Assembly (NCBI GenBank): GCA_025449115.1
Contig: JAHLKC010000011.1
Span: 248,001-312,000 of the forward strand
Direction: 5' to 3'
DNA: 64,000 bases
DNA from: Chytridium lagenaria
Lineage: Eukaryota > Chytridiomycota > Chytridiomycetes > Chytridiales > Chytridiaceae
The notes below the pieces were generated by a model. It did not search any database and was not told the origin of the DNA. It saw only the letters and a program-made list of their open reading frames with translations. Every line of letters starts with the position of its first letter. Positions within the stretch are counted from its first letter, which is position 1. Positions 23,988-36,257 of this stretch are shown here, one piece after another. Made by a program: the position numbers and the translations under genes.

Positions 23988-24906
23988 TTAAATTCCTAAA
24001 GATGCTGGTCCAGTATTGTTGATCAGTCCTTTGATCAACCCTCCCCATGTATTGGCATCGGCATTGGTGTTAAATACAATCTATTAAATGAGATCAGTTA
24101 TGCGGCCAATAAAAATGAAATCAATAAGTACCTGGAATGGAAAAGGATAAGTATCATTGTTGACAATAGGTGGAACGTGATCCTTGTTCTCGTTGCATTT
24201 CTGCGTAATGTTCATGAGGCATTCAAACAAATTCTTCTCAATCGATCGTTTGGCTTCAATTTGCTCCTTCTCTGTTCTCGATTGCGAAATAGATATATTG
24301 ACGGTCCAATGCTTATCAATAAGATTAATATAAAAACTCGTAATACATCAAGTCTGGTGAAAAAGAAACGTTGTAACATACCTCCCAGCAAATCTCCTCC
24401 TCGGTTTTGGTGAACCAGTATTTTTTTGCCCGCCTTTCAAGAAACATAATAGCTATCGACGTTTGTAACGGCCCGTAGCCCCCCGAATAATCCAAAGATT
24501 TTATAAACGTTGATATTCTATCATCAATAATCTTCTCGACCTTTTTTATCACTTAGTTTATACACACTACGACATCCACACCTCAGCATCGTCCACCCGA
24601 ACCTGCAAAGTGGAGTTAGATATACCTTAATCCTTTTAAAATCACCTACATAAGTTAACTCCAGAAAGTCAACATCAACCTCCACAGGTTTCGTTAATGC
24701 AAAGCCTCGATGAAACACGATGGAATGAAATAAAGCTGCCATGCAAGCATGTTCAGAAATCCAATACAAGTGACTTCACCAACCTCTTAGAGAACTGGCC
24801 AGATAATATCTGTCAACCGGCTACAGTCGCAAAAGTGTTAACATGCGAATTGAAATGAGCCACCCACCAGGTCCAAAGCAAACATCAAAGTGGGTATTGC
24901 TGCCAT
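23988..24906 (-). CDS. ATG101: autophagy protein ATG101
   Basis: Conserved HORMA-type blocks appear in order: ACMAALFHSIVFHRGFALTK, VDVDFLELTYV, RVDDAEV, KKVEKIIDDRISTFIKSL, AIMFLERRAKKYWFTKTEEE and ICWEVCYNVSF, then IDKHWTVNISISQSRTEK and a C-terminus ending NNTGPASLGI. ATG101 pairs with ATG13 in the Atg1/ULK1 initiation complex of most fungi and animals but is missing from S. cerevisiae. The N-terminal exon is uncertain: ATG 24906 gives MAAIPTLMFALDL before an intron. One join near 24540 needs either an unusual splice site or a missing base next to an A6 run. The start is only about 74 bp from the divergent acyltransferase start. Confidence 0.85.
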
Positions 24907-24980
24907 CACTTTGAAATTTGTGACATTCTCAATTGCAAGATGGAAAAGGTGATTCAATCTTCGACTTGACCATCCTAACG

Positions 24981-26294
24981 ATGGATAGTATTCGAGATGG
25001 AGGGATGCTGGAACCGGTATCGCACCGTTTATTCCACCAAAGAAACTCCGATCGGACGAGTCGTTTATTTATAAGGGAGTTGTTGGTATCCAAACATACC
25101 TTTTCGGGCCAATTGTTGGTTTGGTCCGATTCTTATTACTGGGGATCACGAGTATCTTGTTTACTCTTTTAGACTTTCTGGGACTTATTGTAAGCGACTA
25201 CCCTTGCATTAGATTGCTGAACTAATTGCTTGAATTTAGCTGATCGTCCCGTTTGTAAGGAGAGGATGGTCTCGACTGCTTTCGTCAATCTTTGGAAGGC
25301 TTTCATTGTGGTTGTTAGGGTTTTGGTGGATCAAGTACACGAATGTCTCACTGAAGAAGGGGTGAGTTTTTATTGCATAATGATGTTATATTTTAGCTCG
25401 TTGAAGTTTTCCTGTCAGGTCCCTTTTTTTCTTCCACATCCGTTGACCCCTTTTCTTCAGCGTTCGTGCGAAACAAGAGAAACAGCGTTCCGGCAAGGGT
25501 AAAATTGAGGGAGGCGATGTGATTATCAGCAACTACTCGTCATACATTGATGTGATCGTTTTGGAGATGCTGTGAGTTCCCCTCTTTCTTGATACTCATC
25601 CTAACAAATGACATGAAAGTTTCTCTCCAAACTTTTTATACGTCCACCCAACAGGAAAAGTTCAAATTATCAGCTTCACCCAAGCTCTCATCCAAGCCTC
25701 GTCCTACCCCCCACACGATAAAAGCCCACCCCCATCCCCAACTCCTCTTATAACCCTTAAAGAAGCCATCCTTCTCTCAAAACAACAAAATAAACCCCTC
25801 TCCCTCTTCCCAGAAGGCACAACCAGCAACAACCGTGGTCTCCTCAATTCACCCCAGTACTAGAAGGAAGTGAAAATGCTAAACTCCACATCGTAGGGTT
25901 CAAATACACCCCCGGTTGTTTCGGTGATGAACGCGTCTCACCAACCTTCACCGTCACCACTCACATCTCCGGACCAGAATCACCCCGTGTCTCTATCCTT
26001 GGTGGTCTTCTTCACGCTTTCTCCGTGGCGTCCGAGATCTCACATGGTCTTGAGGTCAGGGCTCTTGATAAAGATGAGGCGATGGAGGCCAGTGCTGGGG
26101 AGACGGTGACGGCAAAGGTTGGGTTGCTGTTGGGACAGGTGACGAGGTTGAGGATGACCGGACAGGCGTTGGAGGATAAAAGAGGGTTTTGGGATTATTA
26201 TGTGGAGAGGGAGACGAAGGCGGGGAAGAGGGGGGCGACGGTGGCGAGGCATGAGATTAGGGATTTGCAGGCAGGAGAGAAGAAGAGCAAGTAG
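24981..26294 (+). CDS. membrane acyltransferase, Loa1/Vps66-like (PlsC superfamily)
   Basis: The N-terminal part has two hydrophobic segments: YLFGPIVGLVRFLLLGITSI with ILFTLLDFLGLI, and, after an intron, RLSLWLLGFWWIKYTNV. The PlsC-like part shows IISNYSSYIDVIVLEM where motif I (NHxxxxD) is expected, with Tyr in place of the catalytic His, then FSPNFLYVHPTGKVQI and SLFPEGTTSNNRGLLNF, a good motif III with EGTT and Arg. The C-terminus is Lys-rich (ATVARHEIRDLQAGEKKSK). Fungal Loa1/Vps66 acylates lysophosphatidic acid on lipid droplets and ER; assignment to that branch rests on overall layout. Frame breaks lie near 24993, near 25461 and at 25848-25849. Confidence 0.72.
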
Positions 26295-27147
26295 ATGAGA
26301 TTTTAGATTTGAGGAGGTATGGGTTGGAGTTGAGATTTCAATAAAGGTGCTTGTTTTTATGAGGTGGATGATTAATAATTGACTTTTGTGTGCAAAGAAG
26401 GATTGCGAAAGTGGTAAGCATTTATAGGGTTCTCGTGAACATACGCCGCGTTCTTTCAGTAATGGTTTTAGAGAATTTTGTGAACACTTGCAGCACAGTT
26501 AGCAGCTAAGAGAGGATAATCAAAAGACCAAGATAGCTCACATTGATGTGCAAACTCAATAATATCGCCTGACGCCATCCCGAATCCAATTTTCATACGT
26601 AGTCAGAATCTGGTTACATATGATTACATAAGACATGAGCATATTTTTGTGGCAAGGTCTGGTTTTCGACAAGTGATTTGGAAACAAAGGGGGAATATCG
26701 TGTTCAAAAAAAAAATTACGTTTTACGATCATACTATTTTACATTCGAAAGAAGCGCGTAACGCTATTCGAGGGAAACAAAACATTGCAAAGGTTTAAGC
26801 TAAAAAATTGAAAATGAGAACTGATAAGTTAAAGAAAAACAAAACACGAAAAGAAAAAAGGTCATGACGAACGCAACAAAAAATAATGCAAGAAAAAAAA
26901 AGTAAGCAGAAACTGATGTTGAACCAAAATAAAAAGGATGTGTTTGATATGACTAAAAAATTGGAATCGCGCATATGTGTTTTTTTTTCTTGTCTTTCAA
27001 AATAATGAAGGAAAAGGGAGATGAAAGGAGACGCAAAGGATACGAAAAGTCGGGGGAAACGGGATAAAATAGCCAAAGTTATTTGTAGTGAACTTAAGTT
27101 AGCAAAAATGCAGAAAAGGAAAAGAGGAGAAAAAAAGGGATGTGTTT
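26295..27147. other. convergent intergenic region, A-rich
   Basis: It is 853 bp between two converging genes, so both 3' UTRs probably lie here. From about 26700 onward the plus strand is strongly A-rich with repeated AAAA/AAAG runs. I see no coding signal and no RNA gene. Confidence 0.6.
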
Positions 27148-29668
27148 TTAAAAGACAGTTGGCATTCCCAATGGATACGCTCCACTGTGACTCGTGGTCA
27201 AATACGGCGACAACCCTGAAGGAGTAAGCGGGGGCAACGTGAACGACACATCACCCCCATTCGCATTCGGTGCCCAAGGATTCTGACCCATATTGTTGAC
27301 ATTAACGGGAGGAGGAGGAGCGCCGGTTGCGTTTGGTTGATGCGGATACGTAGGTGGTGGCATCATTTGCGATTGCGTGTAAGGATGGGGTTGCTGTTGG
27401 GTTTGCTGTTGAGGTGCTGGAGGTGCTTGGTTTTGGTATTGCGGGACGATGAGGGAGGGGAGTTGTTGGGCGTGGTGTTTTGATGAGGGGTGGTTGGGGG
27501 GGAAGACCATGAAAGAGGGGAGGGGGTTGGGTTGTTGGAGACGTTGAGGGGCTTGTGGGTACTGCTGTGCAAGATGGGGGTTTTGGATTTGATGATGGTT
27601 TGGGTGTTGAGGGTTTGCATGGAAAAAGTGGTTGTTGTCGTTGGGGTAGGTAACAAAGTTATGGCTATCATTATGTTGGGCTTCTTGGAAGAATGCGGCG
27701 TTTTGGGTATTGGATTGAGATGGAGGATGGAGGTGGGCCATTTCTGGGCTTTCAGAAAGCATGGATGCTGGTGTTTGGTGACGCGATGGAGCGCCGTTCT
27801 GGGAGGTATTAGCGGCATGGAGGTTTGGGGTTGGGGAGCGAGATGCGGCGATTTGTTCGGGTGTAAAACCATGGACTTTCATGTGACAGGCAAGGTTATC
27901 TGAGCGTGAGAAACCTTTAGAGCAGCCTTCGAGAGGACAAACGTAGGGTCGTTCACCGGTATGACAACGCATGTGACGGCGGAGATGTTCGAATCGTTTA
28001 AATTTCTTGCCACAGGCGTCAAAGTTACAGATGTGGAGACGCGGGGCTTCACTATCGGATTGACCTGAAGAGGCGGATGGGGAGGCGGAGACGGAGGGAT
28101 GGACAAGCATGCCGCCACCCGTGCCTGCGGCCATTTCGGTCGGAACGGACCCTCTATTGGCAGAACGCCCGTTCGAGAGAAGGGATTGGGCGCGACGTCT
28201 TTGCTTGTATTTTGGGGAGCCCTCGAATAGCGAGAAGACGGGGTTGAACATGGCGGATGAGCCGTTGGCGTTGGCGGCAAGCTGGAATTCATCTGCGCCG
28301 TTTACCATGCCGGGAACATGGGACGCGTCGAGAGCGGGTGAACCGACGATGGAGTTGATGTTGGCGTGGGACATAGATGGAGAGCTGGTCAGGGATCCTG
28401 GGTATGACATGGCGGGAGGAGCCGGGTTGGTATGATTGGGCTTATCGTCGACAGATTCGCTTCGTCTTAGTGGGTTCATGAGGCCTGGAGTGGGAACTTG
28501 ATTCGAGTCCGCCATGTAGTCGGTGACCCACGGGTCGGCAGGGCCCTTGGGAATGGACAATAAGCACTGTTGTTTAGCAAGCTCGATTGTTGCTGCCAAA
28601 GGCATCGGATGAAGAGCTGCAGTGGTTGGCTCGATTCCAAGGGATTCACGCTTCAAGTCACGCTCAAGGGCATCCTAAAAACAAATAAAACAAAAACAAA
28701 AACAAAAAAAATCACGTTAATACCAAGAGTTTTGGTAAAGAGCGAAATCCATGAGTACAGTCAAACTCACCATGAAGAGACGGTCATGGGGGACAGAAAA
28801 CCAGTAAAACACCTTTTGCTTCTTTTGCGTGCGAATGCAGTTGGCCTTGAACAAAAACTCAAGGAACTCGGATCTGGGCTCCTCCAATGTCGCATCAATT
28901 CCAGGCTTGAGGTTTCGCAGATCAGAAAAACGCCCTCCTCAAACTTTTTCATGTTCTTGACGGGTCGTCCAAATGCAGCAAAACGGAAAGTGAGTGATCT
29001 TACGATATCCGTGCCGGTAATGTGGAAAAGGTTGCTCCAAAGAACACACGACACTGTTTCACCGGAAGGAAGAGGGAAATGTTTGATGACTTGGTCAGGA
29101 TCCCAGGTGGAAGGCGCGGTTGCAAGAAATAATTTCAGATTCTCAAGCATCTCATGGGTGTCAGGAGCGCCAAAAGCGCCAGATCCTTGGCCAGAGTTTG
29201 CGCCAGGACCGCCAAGAGCCCCGACCTGCAGGGCGCTTTCAGCAGCATGACGATGAGCATCGATGGGGGTTTGTTGACGAGGATGCGAAAGACCGGCAGC
29301 GCATAGCCCATAGCCATGGCGGCGGAAGCGGAATCTTGGGAGGAGGGGTGGTGTGTAAATTGGGGAGGGGGTGGCGCCATAGATCCCATGACATCCAGAT
29401 GGGTGATGGGTCGAGAGGGATCCATGTGCTTTTCTGGCGGTGTTGGGTGCACTGAGGCAGTTGAAAGCTCGAGTTGTGTCGAACAGTTAGAGAGTCCAAG
29501 ACCATCCACGGAACCGCGGTGATGTCCTGAAGTAGACTCTGATGATGCCATTACGGCGGGACCTTGTATAAAGTTTTCTGTGTTTGATAAAGGAGGTGAG
29601 GGAGGCAAGGGAGGCAACAGAAAGTTTTGTTGCTGCTGAAGTGACTGCTGCTGGTGATGCAGGCTCAT
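27148..29668 (-). CDS. STE12: Ste12-type transcription factor with two C2H2 zinc fingers
   Basis: The N-terminus is Gln/Pro-rich ([19 protein letters not shown]). The Ste12 homeodomain-like region follows: [60 protein letters not shown], then [20 protein letters not shown] and, over a 106-nt intron, [22 protein letters not shown] is the conserved basic motif after the DNA-binding domain. Two C2H2 fingers lie further on: [20 protein letters not shown] and [20 protein letters not shown]. The C-terminus is rich in Gln, Pro and Asn. Outside Saccharomycotina, Ste12/SteA proteins carry both domains and act downstream of MAPK cascades in mating and development. Breaks occur at the T5 run 28926-28930 and near 29290. 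Confidence 0.93.
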
Positions 29669-31620
29669 AATATTAGGTCAAAGAACGACGACGGATGGGA
29701 GCGAACTTGGGTATGAATATTTTACACTGACGACCCACAAACAGGTGTAGGACCCTGGGCCACCCAAACCTCAGTAAGTTAAACAAAGGTGAAGGGCGAT
29801 CGCAAAGAGTTAAGGCTCTTGCGATCCAAGATCAAAAATGAGGAGTGTTGATTTTGGATGTGCGCAGTCAAAGCTGACTGACTGACAGGCCAAAGAGACG
29901 TGTCAGGGAGCGTTAAGGGCTTTTTCGGGTCAAGATCAAGGGGAAAGTAGCAGTGTTGGGCGATGGGCAAGACCTCCTGAGACGCCGAACAACGAAACTT
30001 GCAACAACTTTTGAGGAGAAGGGGGTTTGAGGTTGGGTTGTAGTGAAAAGTGGATGTGGAAAAGAAGGAGTCTTTTTGGAACAATAAATGTGTTTTGTGG
30101 CGACTTTGTATACGAGTATAGTGATATAAAATAAAATAAAATGGAGGGAGGGAGGGGGAAGAGGGGGAGAGAGGTAGAGAGGATGAAACCGGAAATAGCA
30201 CTTTAAAGAAGGAAAAGGGTGGTCTGGAATGCCGCCCTTCTTTTCCCTAGGCGTTGACGGACTGACGGACGACAGCAGGCGCAGAAATCAAGTTGTTGCA
30301 GGAAAGAAGGAGGCGCGCATGCATGATAGAAGCTAAATGAGGTTCTCAATTAGTGGATCCAATGAGATGATTTATAAAAGAATTAAATTAATTTGAGTTG
30401 CCGCAGAGAAAATAGTTTCATTTTTTGAATCTAGACGAATCAGAGAAGAGAGTTGTTTGGAAATGTCTTGCATCTCATTGGTTGGTTGAATTAATTAATT
30501 AATAAATAAATAAATAAATAAATGAACTATTTAATTATTATTAAATTTATTAATAATTATTTATTTATTTATCTATTCATTCATTGGTTCTTAAATCATC
30601 TTTTATTCATAACATATTCTATCGACTCTAGAAGGTTCAACCCTTTCCAGAAAACATTCACCTTGCTGTGATGTGGTTGGAGATCTTATTTAGTCAAGTC
30701 AATTATATATGCACACGAAAATGTCGTATGAGAGATATCATTCGACGCATCAACATTTCTCGCGGTAAGCACGATAGTCCTTCCATACAAAGAATGACTG
30801 GTAAAATTCGCACCCACATCGTATCTTCATCTGGTTACAGATGCAGCAGTCGAAGATGGAGACTCAATTCAAAAAACGCGGGGATACTAAAGTCAACATC
30901 AATCGTCAAAGCCAAGGTCTTCAGGGCTACAATAAAAGTATGTAATACATACATATGATAAATACCACAACGTAATTTCCTTGATTGATTTGAGTTCTTT
31001 CTTTTACTTCCATTGCTTCTTTCTTCCATGGTCATAAACAACGAGAAACAACGTCTAGAATGCCTGCCTGATGACTGACTGACTAACACACACCGACAAC
31101 CAACCTAACCAACCAAGTAGCCAGCTAGCTTACTAACTAACTAACCAACCCTACTATCTCATAACCCATGCATCCATCCAACCATCCCACCCTAACCTCC
31201 TACTGAATGATCAAGCAATTCACTACCTTTTCATGTCAACTACCAATAAACTATAATAATACTTGCTAGGCACCTAGGTAGGTAGGTAGCTGGATGCGAT
31301 GCGATGATATCTTACCGTGTCATAAATAAAAAAGATTTGAAAAGATCTTGTTTGAAATCAAAGAAAAAAGGGAGATACGCCGACAGACAAATCTTTTCCA
31401 AAAAACCCCTCCCCAAAAAGAAAAACGAGAAACCAAATAATTGAAAGCCCCCTCATATCAATCCCACATTCCCCAAAAACCCTTTTACTCCCTGCTTCTC
31501 AACGCATCAAACGCATCGCATACTCGAGAACAATCAGCCCTAACGAACACCAACTCGTGTAGAACACAAACACCACCACACACCACACACACACCACACA
31601 CATCTCTCTCTCTTGAAACC
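29669..31620. other. 1.95-kb divergent regulatory region between STE12 and phosphoglycerate dehydrogenase
   Basis: This is the longest gene-free stretch. It contains a TAAA microsatellite with an inverted counterpart (30489-30590), scattered (GACT)n and GACGGACT motifs (about 29873, 30254 and 31070), ACTAACCAACC-like short repeats (31080-31160), GGTAGGTAGGTAG near 31275, and a CA/CT-rich tract just before the start codon at 31621. A 140-codon minus-strand ORF (29779-30201) is of low complexity and probably lies in the STE12 leader. No RNA gene is recognised. Confidence 0.6.
30489..30590. repeat. TAAA microsatellite and AT-rich imperfect inverted repeat
   Basis: The left arm is a run of TAAT/TAAA units ending in AATGAAC (30489-30527). 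The right arm, 30561-30590, reads as a run of TTATTTATT ending in ATTCATTGG and is roughly the reverse complement. Between them is a very AT-rich loop. It could extrude as a cruciform or act as a nucleosome-free block. Confidence 0.65.
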
Positions 31621-33315
31621 ATGCCTTCACCAAACTTTGGTCGCGAAGTCAAGGTCCTTCTCTTGGACTCTCTTCCCGAATCTGCACGCGCCATCTTCAG
31701 CAGCTCGAACTTCAAGGTATATGCCGGCGTCCTCATCTTCAGTTCATTCTCGTCCATCACTATCCGAGTTTTTACGTGCATGTCAACCAACTCAACAATT
31801 GCATGCATGGCTTTTATATGACGAGATGGCGCACTCAAAACTTTCGAGTATAACCAACATGATCTCACACTCTTTGTATTTCCGCAGGTTGATGTCTGCA
31901 CAGACCAGTTGTCGGAAGCAGAGTTGGTCAAGAAGGTCAACGACTACAATATCATCTGCTTGAGGTAACGTTTTCCTCGTAAAGGCTTTCTACCATTCTT
32001 TCGGAGATCTAAACAATCGAACTGTTTAACAGAGATCACCGCGAAGAGCAATACTTGACCGATGAGGTGCTCCAGGGTGCCATCAGACTGCTGGCTATTG
32101 GTGTTTTCGGCAAGGACATGCACTGTGTTGACCTAGAGACCGCACAAGCCATGGGTGTAAGTGATTATCTTGACTTTCCCAGATGTTTTGCGTTTTTCTT
32201 TATTAATGTCCATCGCTTTGCTTAGATCCCGTATTCTCGTCCCCATACCAACATCAAGGATCTGTCTCTGAAATCATCATCTCGTATCTCGTCTTGCTTG
32301 CACGTCAAATTGGTGACAGGTCACGCGAGATTCACAGCGGAGAGTGGAACAAGATTTCAAAGGGATCAGTAGAGGTGCGAGGGAAGACTTTGGGAATTGT
32401 TGGTTACGGACAGGTGAGTTTTTTTTTCTTGTTTTTATCCTCCGGTCCTCGAGCTGTACGTAACCGTCATATCATTGTTTTGCAGGTTGGTTCTCAACTT
32501 GGTGTCATGGCAGAAGCCCTTAGCATGAGAGTTATTTTTTACGACACGGTCAATCTTATGCCAATCGGTCGCGCAGAACAAAAGCTGACTCTTGACGATG
32601 TTCTGATAGAGTCTGACTTTGTCGCCCTGAACGTTTCATCCATTCCCGAAAATAACAAAATCATTGGCGAGGCCCAGCTCAAGAAGATGAAGAAGGGCAG
32701 CTGTCTCATCAACACCAGCTGTGGCGAAGCGGTAAGATACACTGCGTCTATAGAGGCTCCTTGACTGTTTCATGACGTTTATCCAAATTCCTAATGCCCC
32801 TCGGTTTCCTTCATAAAGGTCGATCTTGACGCTTTGGCAAGCCTCCTTAAATCCGGCCACCTCGGCGGCGCCGCCATCGACGTCTTCCCCAATGAACCTA
32901 AAGCCCGTAAAGACAAATTCGACAGTCCCCTCCGCAACTGCCCCAACGTCATCCTCACCCCCCACATTGGCGACATGACGATTGAAGCCGACCATCGTGT
33001 CGGTGCCGAAGTCGCCTCTGCCATCCGTCGATTCATCTCTGAAGGAGCCACCATTGGTGCAGCCAACTTTCCGTCCGTCGCCGCTTGGCCGCTGAAAGCA
33101 GGGTCTAGAAGAATTTTGAACATGCATTGGAATAAGAGGGGTGTGTTGCAGGAGATTGATTATATATTGTCGGCGTATAATGTTGGAAAACAGGTGTTGG
33201 ATACCAAGGAGGGGATGGGTATTTGATTGCCGATATCGCGACGGAGGAGGTGACGACAGAGATTGTGAGCCAGTTGGCGTTATTAGCCCACACTATTAGG
33301 ACAAGAATCCTCTGA
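31621..33315 (+). CDS. D-3-phosphoglycerate dehydrogenase
   Basis: The start MPSPNFGREVKVLLLDSLPE opens the substrate-binding part. Blocks in order are AIRLLAIGVFGKDMHCVDLE, VSEIIISYLVLLARQIGDRS, LGIVGYGQVGSQLGVMAEAL (Rossmann GxGxxG, joined over an intron), KKGSCLINTSCGEAV, LGGAAIDVFPNEP and CPNVILTPHIGD with the catalytic His. The C-terminal ACT-like domain reads RILNMHWNKRGVLQEIDYIL and continues to the stop at 33313-33315. It oxidises 3-phosphoglycerate in the first step of serine synthesis. Breaks are near 32229 (a missing base, or use of a GTGTAA donor two bases upstream) and at 33217-33219. Confidence 0.92.
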
Positions 33316-33951
33316 TCCTTTTGTTTATCCCCTTCCGTCTTTGTTGAGTGCGCCAAATTTTGTTGGGGTTTTCTTTTTTTATTTTGAGCACATTGAATTC
33401 ACCCTACTCGACGTCGTTTTTATTTTTTCTTTCTTTTGCTTGTTCATGGACCGAATCCTCCCGTTTATTTTATTCCCATTGGTGTTCCATTTTTCTTTTT
33501 TTTCTTCCTTTTCTTTCTTTGTTAATGAGGCATGCCGTTCCTCATAATGCGATTTTCATGCTTGAGTCCCTTGTTTTGTTTGTAAAATAGGGATAAAGAC
33601 ATTCAAAAAACTAAAACAATCTGTTTATTGTCGTCCATATCATGCCTGAAATGCCCGAAACATTCTTTTGCTGAAAACAATAAAAATATACATTTCTATA
33701 AACCATTCGCTTTATTTCTGTGACAAGGGTGTTGTGCTAGAAAACCTTTTATAGGTGGTAAAAAGACCCAAGACAATCGAGAGAAAAAAAAGGGCAGGCA
33801 TCAAAGAAAAGCCAAAGAAGGATAAACAAGGGTGTGGAAGGGCTCAAAATACAGGCATTCCTTAAAAATAGAGAGAAACAAAACAAGAACAAAACAAGAA
33901 CCAGAGTAAACACAAAAAACCCTCCCCCTCTACGAAAAACGATAAACAACT
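33316..33951. other. convergent intergenic region, T-rich
   Basis: It is 636 bp holding the 3' ends of two convergent genes. Pyrimidine-rich runs dominate from 33365 to 33525 (TTTTC/TTCC repeats). A long minus-strand reading frame passes through but is low complexity. Nothing else is seen. Confidence 0.55.
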
Positions 33952-36257
33952 CTATTGTTTCTTCTCCTCCACCTTCTTTGTCACAACCTCCAAAAAGTTC
34001 CTCCGTCCTCTTCCTCGACTCCCCTCCCTCCGCAACTCTCCGTTCAAGCGTCTCCTCCACCAATTTCACCAAGCCGCCAACGGTTTCCGCCACAACACGT
34101 TTAAAATCAGTATCGTATGTGGTCTGATAAAGTAAAAAAATGTAAGGACATAGGTCAACAAAAAAGGATCAAAAAAATTACCAGTAATTTGGATTGCAGC
34201 TTCTTTTGCGCTTCACTGATACGGGAAATAAAATGGTCTTGGACTAAACGCCAGTTCAGGGTCATGAGACCAATGCCTTTTTGTTAAAAGTCAGTTTAAG
34301 CGGTGAAGTATAATATCTTGCCTGCTCCAGAGACAATCAATGTTGAGGGTATAGAGATCGCCCAAGGTACACCAAGGTAGGTTGCGAAAACACCTCCAGA
34401 CAAAATAAAAACCTACTCCGGTCAAAAAAAAACCCCTCGAACCAAAAGAAACAACGGCCCATACCTGTAACCCTAAATGTCTCCTTACAAGCGCTTCAGC
34501 ACTTTCCTGAAGCTTGTCCGCTTGATTCGTTTCATCAAAGGTGGCAATCAGGTTTCGAAGCGTGAAGGGGTCAACCTCGACTCCACTGGGTGGGGTTTGC
34601 TTGTTAATGATGCTGATGATACGCGTAACGTCGCTTTGGAAGGCTTTGGTGAGTTTGTATGCAGAAAGGGGGTGGCTTTCGGAGGCAATGGCTTGAAGTT
34701 CGGCACGGGTGCGGTCGTAAAGAGTAAAGAGACCCTCGTTCAATTTCCCAACGCTGTAAGTCATCTGAAAGAAAAAGGGTAAAAGGTAAGTCCTCCTGCT
34801 CGAGCAATTCAAGTAAAAATAAATCACCTGGTACTCCGCTTTCAGTAAAGAGTTTGCCCTCATTGCGGCCTTAACATCCCCAGCAAGAACATCCGACTTG
34901 AAAATTAGCCTAAACAAGCCAAACCCTTCAAAATACGTCCTCATACTCTCCGTCAACTGCGCCAAATTCTCATTCACACCCACAAGTTGCTTCTTTTCAA
35001 AATCACTGTACAGCCTCTCCTCTCGGCCACAAGGCCTGCACCAGAATCTTCTGAATCCTTTTTTGCGTAGATGACAAGAAAAACGCGTCTTGGTCGGCGA
35101 GAACCCTGCGAAGCGCTTCGGCTGCCGTGAACTTGACGCGGTCTATCCTGTGGGCGACGCGGTGCGCGAGAGAATGCTGTTTTGATGTCTTTGAATTCCG
35201 AAGGCGTTCCAGTGGGTGATGAAATCGGGACCATCGGTTTTGCGGCCTTGGTTAGCAAAGGTCACTTGAAGGTTTCTGGCCTTGCGGGATGAAATAGGGT
35301 AGATAGGGACCACTGGGAGATCTGTAGATTCCGTGCTAGAAGCGGGACTTTCACCTTGACGAATCTCGGTGAGCTTCTTCTGGACGTAGGATACAACGGC
35401 AATAGGGGTTGAGGTTCCGTCGAGGTAATCAATGTTGTTGACGGCGATCGCGAGGTTTTGTTTCCCCTTGCGTAGAACCTTTCTAAAAACCTTATCTCGC
35501 TTGGAGTGGATATCGGACGTACAGCATCAGTGACGAGAACGAGAAGGTCAGCATTGAAAAGAACATCATCGGCTTCGTTAATGCCTTGGCATCGGGAACT
35601 TGCGATAGGTGTTCAGCCATTCTGCAGAGGCAGGGACTCGAATGGTTTCGCCTGTTGTTTCAAGGGTGGAGCGTTCGTCGGTTTTCTCGCCAAAACTACG
35701 GGATAGGATGAGACAACAGCGGGATAACAAGAGTCATACCCAATACGAACGACCTTAGTTTGTTCTTCGAAAGAGTCTCCAATCGCTAAGGATGCTACAG
35801 GTGCATCAATCAAAGCATCAATTAAAGATTCCTTGTTAGAGCCACGTTCGCCGACAACTACAGATTACCCCCAGTCAGTACACATCATATCATAAGCTAC
35901 CGTCTGTACTGTAATTAGGAATGGCGACTTGCTGTCCTCCAACTCCCTATAATCCCATAAAGTTCCAGTTAAAATTAAATGCGTTCGCTAATGCATGTAA
36001 CAGGACATCGATACAATTAAAAAACAAAATGGTCCTTCCTGGCGCAAATGCCCGCGCATTACATACCGTGATGCAGCCGCAACCCTGTTCACCCAATCCC
36101 GAGAACTCTCGCCAAGGTCGGTTTGAAGATCAATCAGCTTGTTGAACAGCTCCGGAAACTTTTGGGAGGTCGATGCAGATGCATGACGACGGGAAGCTCC
36201 GATCCGCCGAAGGATCGTGGGACCGCGGCAGACCAGGTGGGTCTGCATGTTATGCAT
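33952..36257 (-). CDS. mitochondrial dynamin-like (BDLP/mitofusin-like) protein with degenerate GTPase
   Basis: The N-terminus looks like a mitochondrial presequence (PTILRRIGASRRHASAST): basic, Ser/Ala-rich, without acids. A G domain follows, with a P-loop-like VVGERGSNKESLIDAL, then DDVLFNADLLVLVTDAVRPI, SEIRFLERFYARGNK and VNNIDYLD at the G4 position. The rest is helical (DVKAAMRANSLLKAEYQ, DETNQADKLQESAEALVRRH), with a hydrophobic pair of segments (VFATYLGVPWAISI, STLIVSGAGIGLMTLNW), and ends in a Lys/Glu-rich tail (LEVVTKKVEEKKQ). This layout fits fungal mitochondrial relatives of bacterial dynamin-like proteins. P-loop and G4 residues differ from the classical GxxxxGK(S/T) and NKxD. Several indels make exact exons uncertain, and the stop at 33952 assumes one extra T. 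Confidence 0.55.

Noticed and set aside
29779..30201. 140-codon minus-strand ORF upstream of STE12
   Set aside because: Low-complexity Ser/Leu/Pro content over a purine-rich strand and no conserved pattern; probably leader or chance.
31080..31160. ACTAACCAACC runs as a telomere-like array
   Set aside because: Units are short, irregular and internal to the window; they do not form a consistent telomere repeat.
32159..32230. Definite lost base in phosphoglycerate dehydrogenase at ATCCCG
   Set aside because: Not called definite: a GTGTAA donor two bases upstream would also keep the frame, giving AMDPVFSSP.
33749..33951. Extension of the dynamin-like ORF to 33749
   Set aside because: The extra residues are a hydrophobic, low-complexity read-through; a one-base correction gives a natural Lys/Glu tail and stop at 33952.
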